DNA from: Narthecium ossifragum
Taxonomy: Eukaryota > Streptophyta > Magnoliopsida > Dioscoreales > Nartheciaceae
NCBI GenBank assembly: GCA_963920575.1
Contig: OY986971.1
Location: forward strand, 10,356,779-10,420,778
Reading direction: 5' to 3'
Length of the DNA stretch: 64,000 bases
Made by a program: the position numbers and the translations under genes. Below, one piece after another: positions 55,693-64,000 of the stretch (its first letter is position 1; every line of letters begins with the position of its first letter). The notes beneath the pieces were generated by a model that was not told the origin of the DNA, made no database searches, and saw nothing but the letters and a program-made list of their open reading frames with translations.

Positions 55693-58086
55693 TGTGAGGA
55701 CCTGTCCCTCTACTCCTGGGTCGACCGGCTGGGTCGGACCCGTGGCTCGTTGATTATTTCTCGTCAAGTGCGCGATCCGGTGGATCGCATTGTTTCTTGG
55801 ACCGCAAGGGTAATTTGGTAAATTACATTTTATCGGTTTGTTTCACACCTGCGTGTGCACACACTGACCATGTTTGTGTTAGTGTTTGATTAGAATGGTT
55901 AGGTGGACCCAGGATCGAATGATCCGGGCTTCGGTTTGAGTTTTAGCCCAAGTCTAGCTTTCTGCACTTAAGGGATCAATCTTTCCTTGCTAGAATATCG
56001 ATCTTTTAGTACCAGAAAGTCAAGGTATGATCATCATGAAGGATCGATCTTTCTTCTGGAAAGATCGATCATTCATAAGTCAGTTCGTTTGTCTATAAAA
56101 CGGACGTAACCCTCTTCCTTGAATCCCTTTTGAAATCCGTGTTCTTGAGCTCAAAGCTGCCAGATTTTCAAGAGATTTCGGACGATCCAAGGCCTTGCAG
56201 CTGGGATTGAAGCTGCTCAAGGCTAGGTAGGGATCCTACCTACGTTTTCTTTTCCGGTTTTGTGAGTTTGAGTTGTTTGTGATCTTCTTTGCTTAGATCT
56301 TGATGAATGTTTGTTAGTTTGTAGTATTCTTATCAGTTTTGGACTCGTGGTCCTTCGTACTATCAGATTCCAAGATTTTATGGGATTTGGTGGAGTTTTC
56401 CGATGGTATTTCTCGTCGGAGGTTCGCCGGAGAACACAACAAGATCGATCTTTCTTGGAGAAAGACCGATCCTTCATTGTTGGTCATGCTGAACCCGAGC
56501 ATGATCGATCTTTGTGCCTTGGGTAGCATGGGATGCCCTTGTCGTGAGGAGGATCGATCTTCCTGGGAGGAAGGATCGATCTTCCTTGGCACGACAAGGA
56601 GGGTGCCCTCTTGTCGCGAGGATGATCGATCTTCCTAGGAGGAAGGATCGATCTTTTTTTGCTCGACATGAAAAGAAGGCTCTCTATTACTTCGAAGATC
56701 GATCTTTTCTTAAGACAAGATCGATCCTTTGGTGCCAGAGAGGAGTTTTCATTGGCTTTGCCCGCGGGGCTTTGTATGTATAAATTTTCCTACAGCTTTA
56801 TACTTTATACATACTCTTAAGCATGCTAGCCCTATATTAGGGGTAGTGGTGAACCAGGAGAGTGACGACTTCTGAGATGTTTAGAATAAGTGGGCGAGTA
56901 GCCCTACTGCTTTCCATAGCCTTGCATGCCGGCGTGCGTCGAGGGCCTTTACTGGCGTGGTTTGTCTTCTGTTGTTTGTGGGGCTGCTTCCCGATGCAAG
57001 TTACTGGTGAGCTGGTTGGTAATTGGTGGTGTCCCATTGCAGCAGTTCCAGACCTTAAATATATGTTCACCACCCCGGCCCGACAGAGTGCCAAGCCCAG
57101 ACCTTGTTATGCTATCATCACATCCTGCTGCATGTTTAACTGCTATATGTGTATGTTCATTGCATGTATCTCTGTTGTGCATTAGTTGCATGGTTAGGGT
57201 GTGGACGATCTGTGGGTCGCCATCCTGAGGCTTGAAAGCTCGGATTTAGCCCTAGGACTGGGTCGGGTAGTTTGGACCTGGTGTGAATTATGGTGTATAG
57301 TCAAATTCGATGATAGACCTAGATGACTAGTACACTTGTTGCTTGATGGTTGTAGAGGTCGTGTCGGCCTCGAATCGGATTCTGAGTTGTAGCTGGTGTT
57401 CCACTGTGATGACTCTTGAGTAGACGGGTTGCCTACTCAGCGGTGCCATTCCCCGCCAGCAGTGTCTGTTCCCTGCTTGTGAGTCAGCAGTATTAGTTCC
57501 TGCTTACTGAGTGTGATCCATCATGTGACCAGCTCTTCTGGGAGACCATAATCGTGGACCTCAGGGACACGCGGTGGGGTTATGAGACCTCTGTATACAC
57601 CCAGGTCTTACTTGAGGGCGACACTGTTGCATTTTCCCTCTTCCTTCTGTGTGTCATAGTGTAGTTTCCCAGCTGAGCTTAGTTGCTCACTCCTACCCAG
57701 GCTGCGTTTTGCAGGTGCAAGTGCTAGCTCCTCTTCGGTGGCCCCTACCGGGTAGTTAGTAGGCGGTGCGGCGGCGCTAGGCGGAGTCTGAGAGGTGGCG
57801 ATCATTTACTTGCTTTAAACGCTTTGTTAGTTAGTCTCCTACGGTAGTGTTATATGTTGTACTTGATCTTCCCCTCTCCGATGATATGTATACTAAACTC
57901 TTTTGGATTTGTAATCTTGGGTTCGAGGTTTGCTAAAATTATTGTTGTTTTAATTGGAGATGTTTTGATGAACTGTTTAGGGAGACCAAAAGGTTAGACG
58001 GAACCCTCGCCAAATTTTCCGCGTTTCGTTAGGTTCCGGTTCACATTGCCCTGCCCGGTTGAGCTTTCGCGGGTTGGGGCGTGACT
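55693..58086 (+). repeat. 3' LTR of H
   Basis: 2,394 bp. It starts TGTGAGGACCTG and ends GGGGCGTGACT, then TSD GTCAT. Ten GATCGATC octamers (56041-56725); TATAAAA at 56094-56100. Confidence 0.92.
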
Positions 58087-58625
58087 GTCATGCTTAAAAC
58101 ATGACTTGGATCATCCGTTACATCATTCTTCAACCGTCATGGTCGACCTCCTCTCCAACCGTCACATCGATCGTACTCCTCGTAGATCAAAGAGTCCTTC
58201 CAGGGTCGATGCATGGATTGACCTTCATTTGGTTTTAGGCTCGCAATCTACCTTGCATCGTTCGTCAATCTGAAATATTTAAACAAATACTCCCTCCAAA
58301 TGCACTTTTGAAATCTTAAATAGGATGAACTTTTTGAACCATGGTCGACCCGAACATCATCCTTTACATGCTCGCTGTCAAGCTTCACTTCGATCGCTGC
58401 ATCATCTATACGTCCTGGACACAAAAAGGTTTCTAGGGTCGATGCATGGATCGATCGCCAGTGAAAACTCAATTTTGGCTATGTGAAGTGCAATATCCGT
58501 TCCACCTCACGGTCGACCTTCACATCGACCGTCAATATATAAACTTCTAAACATTGGATTTAAACACACCCAAATTAAGGGGAATAAATATAAAACCAAT
58601 ATTTTATCATTTTCTTATCATCACA

Positions 58626-58680
58626 ATTGAAAGGGTTAATATGTGTTAATATGTGTATGATGATAAAATGGGAAGATTAT
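58626..58680 (+). other. Junction with repeated TATGTGTATGATGATAAAA and a polypurine tract
   Basis: AATATGTGTATGATGATAAAAT occurs here and again at about 58707. AAAATGGGAAGATT (58666-58679) directly precedes an LTR-like start. Confidence 0.5.
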
Positions 58681-59052
58681 TGATTCTGACTTTGTTTTGA
58701 TGAAGTTAATATGTGTATGATGATAAAATAATGATTTGACATTTATATCCCTTAATTTAGAACTCTTTAAATTCAAATTTTAGATGTTTTTGTAGTGACG
58801 GTCGATGCCAGGATTGACCGTGAGATGGCACGGTCGATGGTCAAGATATGGCTATTTTGGAGTGATCCTGATGGTTTATCCAAGTATCGATCCTGAGTGT
58901 ATCATTTCCTCATAGTAGCTGACGGTCGATGCGACGGTTGACCATGAAGAGTGGATGGTTGATGCAATGGAAGATTGAGGCTATTTATGAGCGTGACAGA
59001 TGATACGACGGTCTATCTATGGATAACCCGTCAGCCTGCACAGAGTAAAAAA
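58681..59052 (+). repeat. Copia LTR fragment G3 (F family, plus strand)
   Basis: It starts TGATTCTGACTTTGTTTTGATG, a counterpart of F's TGTTAGTCC...TTGTTTTGATG start, and carries CGGTCGATG motifs. It is cut by the B-type LTR at 59053. It faces away from G2, so two related LTR starts lie head to head around 58640. Confidence 0.65.
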
Positions 59053-60303
59053 TGTGAGGACCCGTGCCTCTAGACCTGGTTCGATCGCGTAGGTCTGTTC
59101 AGTGGGTTTGGTTGGTTTTGTGTCAGGTGTGATATGGTGATCGCGCTACTCTTTGTGACTCCGAAGGAAATTTTGGTAATTTGCCGTTATCGAGTTGGGT
59201 TTCACACGTGCTGGTGGACATACGGCCCCGTGAATGATGTTTGTGCGATATATGAACCTAGTAGCTAGATTAGGAGTCACCATTGTTATCGGAACTCAAG
59301 CTAGGGTTGGAATGCTGAGTCCTTTGATAGGAGTGACTCGGTGATGGTTGTCATCTACCTTTTACTATGTGCCCTTGTTTTTCTATTGTACTTGTGCCAA
59401 ATTTCAGAGGCGAAATTCCCTTAAAAGAGTGGAATCGTAAGGGCCTTTTTGAAAAATATAAGAATTTATTGTAATTAGGAAAATTCCAAGGGTTTTTTTT
59501 TGTAAATTTCCCACCCCCACTGCTCCCCTCTTATTTCTCCTCTTTTTCTCCCCTTTTGTTTTCTTGGTTCTGGTCCGAAAGAGAAAGAGAGAGAGAGAGA
59601 GAGAGCTTGAGAAGGCGATTTTCAACGAATTACAAGTATCAAAAGCTTGAAAGAAGTTAGATCTAGGCCATCCTAAATCTAAGAAGTAAGATAGAAAGGA
59701 GATTAGCTTAACTTAAGATAGCGTTTCTAACCCCAATCTTTGGGTTTAGGTTAGATTAAGCTAAAATCTTGGCTGTTTCTTTGATTTCTAGCTTCTAGCT
59801 CATTATTCTCCACCTGATCTACTATGTTTTCAAGTTTCATCTTGATCGGGCTTCGATTGATTGAGTTTTCTTCGCATTCATTTTGTCGGCTACTGTAGCA
59901 GTTCTGTAGCAAATCCGAATGGATGTGTTTTTCTCTGATTTTTGTTGGTTTTCGAGCTTGATGTTGGTGTTTCTAACTTCTAGCTTGTTATTCTCTATCT
60001 GACCTACTATGTTTTCAAGTTTCATCTAGATCAGGTTTCGATTGATCGAGTTTTCTTCGCATTCATTCCGTTGGTTAGTGTAGCAGTACTACAACAAATC
60101 CAAGTGTTTGTATTTTTCTTGGATTTTTGTTGGCTTTCAAGCTCAATTCACTTTGAATTTTTGATATGTTGTTCCTAGCAATATCTAGAACTAACATGCT
60201 TAATTTGGTAGATTTTAGATGATTAAATTTTGAATTTTTGACATGTTTGTTTAGTTGCTAGTTCCCTTGTTAATCTAGTGGTTTAGTTTCTAACCATGCT
60301 TTA

Positions 60304-63300
60304 TGTCACACCCCGACCCAGAAAACTCATCCGGGCTGGGACATGAGGGACCTAAACCTATTCGATCATCTCTGATGCATTTATATAATAATTTTCACAA
60401 CTAATTTGAACAGTTCTATCGGAGGGACAGCATAGTAATTTCTAATAAACTACTATCTAAAACAGTTCCAGATTAACATAAGAGTAAATAAGATTACATA
60501 ATTATACAAACCTCATATTTATATAATTTAGTCATCGAATATAGATTCATAAACATCTAATCTTCAAAGAGGGAAATTATACATTTAATGCATCTAACTA
60601 AAGTAATTTATAACAAAAGAAACTGTTGAAACCGCCAACAACTCAGGATCCTCGAGGGCCTCCTGTAGTCACTGCGCCACCAAAAGCCTATCCAGCTCGT
60701 ACTACGAAAAAGAACTGATGCCTGCACCTGTAAACGCAACCCAGGTACGAGTGAGCAACAAAGCTCAGTAGGGTTTACTCTACGTCACACAGAAAGGAAA
60801 GGGAACTACAAAGTTCCGGGGCTCCATCCCATCTTTAGGGGAAGACCCAGAAAACCCATCCAGGACGAGGCATGAGGGTTCCTATCTCTATTCATCTTCA
60901 ATTGGCGCGATACAAATGCGGAAAGACGGATAAATTTAAACAATTTATATATTCCAGAGGTGAAACAGATATTCAATTCATATATATACATCATGTTATA
61001 CTGATACAAGATTTGATGTATATATATGAATTGAATATCTGTTTCACCTCTGGAATATATAAATTATTTAAATTTATCCGTCTTTCCGCATTTGTATCGT
61101 GCCAATTGAAGATGAATAGAGATAGGAACCCTCATGCCTCGTCCTGGATGGGTTTTCTGGGCCGGGGTGTGACACGCGTCATGTCCACCGCCTACCCCAG
61201 GGCACGCGCTTTGTGACCTCCACTGTCAACAGCCGTCCCTCTCTCTACAACCAAGCACTGAAACAAAGGGTGTAGGACACAGGGTGGCACGTAACTTCCC
61301 CTAACACAGATACTCAGACTGGAATCCTGAGTTCCTCTATACCTCAATCATGATGAATTATAGCCAGCTAGACACCAACCTCAAGAATACAATAATTTAA
61401 TCCAATACAATCACGCCCTAAACCTTGCTACCCATCCTCGGTCCTAGAGGTAGATCTGAGCTACCCGAGAGTCTCGGATCGGCGATCAACCCATCGCCCC
61501 ATCTAACCTGTAATGCCTCTAATGCATACAGTGCATGAACCTATACAAGCATCTAACCTAAATGTCACTATATGCCACATCATCCTATGAGTTCAACAAG
61601 TGAAGCTATAATTTTATAAAGAATCCAAACTGATTCTTAAACAACAGTCGGCATTGCCGTTATACAATAGCCTTCAGTGCACTCCGGCACCCGACAGGCT
61701 AAGGTTCCACAATTATCCCGCAGATAACTGATCTACAAATACAACGATAAGCAATTACTAGTATAACCAAGCAACCACGCCATTCAATTAATCAATCATT
61801 CAATCATTCTATGCTACCGCCCCCCGACGCATGCCGACAAACAGTTGGGCTATAATTAAAGCAGAAGGGCACACCTTCAGCCCATTTATTCTACACATTC
61901 CCAGGAGTCATTACTCTCCCGATTAACCACAATGCATATTAAAGGGTCCACCCCCACATATGGGTCTAAGACCTATAAGGCTATGCACAAGTGGTTAGGA
62001 AAGCAAATAAAGCAAACATAAACTATTAGAATGCGTACTTAACATGAAAATCTAGGTAAACCAATCCATTATACAAGTCGTCACAAAATTTGAAGATGAA
62101 ATCATCATAGTCCCAATTTAAATATCATACTAGTCATTGGGAAAGATATAAGAGAAATCCGGGTTGAACGGAAACCAAACTCGTTGAAATCAGAATCAAT
62201 TTTAACAATCAGCATATAAGAGATCGATCTTCTACACAAGAAGATCGATCTTCCCCTTAAACTCTACTTCATCGCAGTTTAGTAGAAAATTCACCATAAA
62301 TCGTAGGGAAATCAGACAAATATGAAATCGGTGGTATTGGAAAATAGATTTCAAGATATACAACTTTCATTTAGAAAGTGTCACGAGATCAAGTACAGAA
62401 AACTCAGAAATCGAGATAGAACACGACTGTTCAACACAAAAAAGAAAATTTCCTTACCAACACATAATAGATCGATCTTCTATCAAAGAAGATCGATCTT
62501 TCATACGAAAGTAAGGCCTATTCAAGGAGATCGAAGATAGATCCTTCATATGTCGGTAACATATATGAATAGTGCCGAAAATCCAATTTCTTGGATTCGA
62601 TCTATCAAAACTCGTCGGATTAAAACCAAACTTGGAGGGAATATGCAATTGGAGGTGGGGAATCTATTGGTACTAAGAAATCCAACTTTGGTTGGCAAAA
62701 TCTCCAGATCTAAAACAAATTGACCAAAAGCCGATGAAAATGCAATTTTTCGAATTTGATCTATCAAATAGCGAGGGAATCCACTCAAACTATGAGGGAA
62801 GGTAGATTGGGTGGTAGGGGATTCACCCATGCAATAAAATCCAAATTCAGATAATGATATATTAGATCAGAGTCGATCTGGTTTGGAAACCGATAAAAAT
62901 TCAAAAAACATCCTAAAGAATACGAAACCAACTAAATAGCAATCTCCCTAACATACAATAGAACTAGAATACAAAGTTTGGAAACGTTCCAACGAACGAA
63001 ACCACCACAAAACACAATAAATAGATCCTACAATTACCAATTCACGAGAATTGGGTAGAAACACTTACATGTATAGACGTGCAGGCGATCTACAAGATCC
63101 TCAACTCCGATCGTCGCAGATCCACACTGAAAAGCCGTAGTCAGAGCTCCAAGCCAGCAACCAATGAGAGAGAGAGGAAGAGAGAAAGAGAAAGAAAAGA
63201 AACGAGAGAGAAAGGAGAGGGGTTTATATAGAAAGCTGGAATCGATCACAGCCATTCATTTCGATCTTTCCCGATCGAGCTCCGATCTTTCGATCGGAAG

Positions 63301-63509
63301 TGCCCTTAAGGAACTAAACAATCACATACATCAATCTAAGGCAGTGTGTGCACTACATGGGTGTGAAAGCGACCACTAGGGGGCAACCCTGGGGTCCAAA
63401 AACAGCGATGTGATCAACCGATCTCAACCCAAGGCCAACCAAGCCAAACCACAAAACCAGACCCTCGACCTAACGCAGTCGGACCGGATTGGAGATACAG
63501 GTCCTCACA
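60304..63509 (-). mobile_element. B-type LTR on the opposite strand (B-rev2), inside B-plus
   Basis: From TGTCACACCCCGACCC (60304, plus-strand view) to GGTCCTCACA (63509). Flanks are CTTTA (60299-60303) and ATTTA (63510-63514), four of five matching. It contains the 316-bp foldback; without it, it is about 2.9 kb, close to E. On the minus strand CTATATAAACC (63221-63231) is a TATA-like box. Four GATCGATC octamers are near 62223, 62244, 62470 and 62491. No internal region, so probably a solo LTR. Confidence 0.8.
60846..61161. repeat. Foldback: 148-bp inverted repeat with a 20-base loop
   Basis: Arms 60846-60993 and 61014-61161 are complementary with only about two mismatches seen by eye. The arm sequence is itself a B-type LTR end (CCCAGAAAACCCATCC ... 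GGCATGAGGGTT), and the right arm continues into CCGGGGTGTGACA, the LTR terminus. Transcribed, it would form a long near-perfect RNA hairpin. Peptides translated from the two strands repeat each other for this reason and are not genes. Confidence 0.93.
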
Positions 63510-64000
63510 ATTTATAGATATGTATTATATACATATCTAGGCCCTACGTGTAGCCGAGCCTTAGATGAGGCTTGTGGATGAACCAAGGGAGTCATGCCCC
63601 TTGGATTGTTTAAATTTTTAAATGACCGACAGTGTTCCAACTTAAATGTTTAACTGTTAATTGGCTGACGGCGTGCCATTACCTTTATTTGTTTAATTTA
63701 TTGAGCTTGTTAGAGCGCCGAAGGTGTGCCCTTGTTGACTGTATATTAGTGAGCCCTTGGAAGGCTTAGATGCTTAGTCTTGTATATTATTGTAGCACCC
63801 TGTTGCATGTTTATATTCCAAGTTATGCGTGTGATCATTTATGCATTTTATTGTTGCATTAGAAGCAGAAGGTTAGGACGTGGGCAACTTCGCCTATCCA
63901 TACGACTCGAGTACACCAGATCTAGCCCTAGGGCTGGGCTTCGGTAGAATGTCACTTAGGACGAGACTGTTGTCTTTGATTGACTTACTTTATCCTTGAT

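Larger units (their letters stand above)
50269..58086 (+). mobile_element. Element H: gag-only gypsy LTR retrotransposon (TR-GAG type)
   Basis: Perfect TSD GTCAT at 50264-50268 and 58087-58091. LTRs are 50269-54040 (about 2.3 kb without J) and 55693-58086 (2,394 bp). The internal region is only 1,652 bp: initiator-Met primer site, a broken gag with two zinc knuckles, then directly the 3' end tract (TTTAAGGGTATTAGGA). No trace of protease, RT, RNase H or integrase. Terminal-repeat elements with only a GAG domain are a known class of non-autonomous plant elements. The LTR ends, primer site and knuckle match D, so D-type enzymes are the likely helper. Confidence 0.92.
47850..58625 (-). repeat. 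Copia LTR fragment G2 (F family, minus strand), split by B-rev and H
   Basis: The pieces are about 47850-48004, 50260-50268 and 58092-58625. GGTCGACC-type motifs, CATCGACCGTCA and the ATATTTTATCATTTTC end region follow the plus-strand order of F's LTRs. The TSDs of B-rev and H let the pieces be joined without gaps. Confidence 0.65.
59053..64000 (+). mobile_element. B-type gypsy LTR (B-plus), runs off the window
   Basis: It starts TGTGAGGACCCGTGCC. The pieces are 59053-60303 and 63510-64000. The right piece continues family B order (compare CTTAG...GGGCGTGGGCAAC-type stretch with E near 16900-17000). The end, and whether an internal region follows, cannot be seen. A GA microsatellite lies at about 59582-59606. 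Confidence 0.75.

Noticed and set aside
60806..61216. Two frames on opposite strands encoding the same peptide
   Set aside because: Explained by the 148-bp inverted repeat; the peptide is a mirror artefact of a palindrome, not a gene pair.

Overview
The window is nuclear DNA of a flowering plant. The evidence is plant-type Ty3/gypsy and Ty1/copia LTR retrotransposons with plant tRNA primer sites, a Helitron end, a hAT-type MITE, and intron-bearing fragments of plant genes. The species cannot be told from the sequence. No intact host gene, rRNA, tRNA, CRISPR array or bacterial-type operon was seen. Nearly everything is transposable-element DNA, much of it nested, and every reading frame with a recognisable function is broken.

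Layout, left to right. (1) 76-36011 is one nest four insertions deep. A small copia derivative F (minus strand) was hit by a gypsy solo LTR (A, 103-2445), a gag-pol gypsy element with a tRNA-Asp primer site (C1, 4560-14820) and a second solo LTR (E, 15059-35539). E holds a chromodomain gypsy element (D, 17035-34726, minus). D's 3' LTR holds a relative of C1 (C2, 17319-26199, minus). Target-site duplications (TSDs) fix the order as F, then E, then D, then C2. (2) 36012-41233 is a gene-fragment island: a Helitron 3' end at 39590 closing a stretch with captured multi-exon gene pieces, a 502-bp hAT MITE with a perfect 8-bp TSD, and a broken first exon of an aldo-keto reductase. (3) 41234-41433 is a 200-N gap, followed by an A-type LTR (K, to 43657). 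(4) 43658-47339 holds the 3' half of a GOST/TMEM87-type membrane-protein gene with its introns, its 3' region split by a solo LTR (J-rev). (5) 47340-59052 is a second nest: copia LTR fragments (G) carrying a solo LTR (B-rev) and, nine bases away, a gag-only gypsy element (H, 50269-58086). H itself carries a solo LTR (J) in its 5' LTR. (6) 59053-64000 is a B-type LTR running off the window, hit by an opposite-strand B-type LTR that contains a nearly perfect 148-bp-arm hairpin.

How the parts relate. D and H share LTR ends, the initiator-Met primer site and a near-identical zinc knuckle, so H looks like a parasite of D-like elements. C1 and C2 share coding sequence and LTR ends but have different LTR cores. 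C2's core resembles J's. A palindromic octamer, GATCGATC, recurs about 60 times (hand count; about one expected by chance) in the LTRs of otherwise distinct families. The module swaps and this shared octamer are the most unusual signals here.
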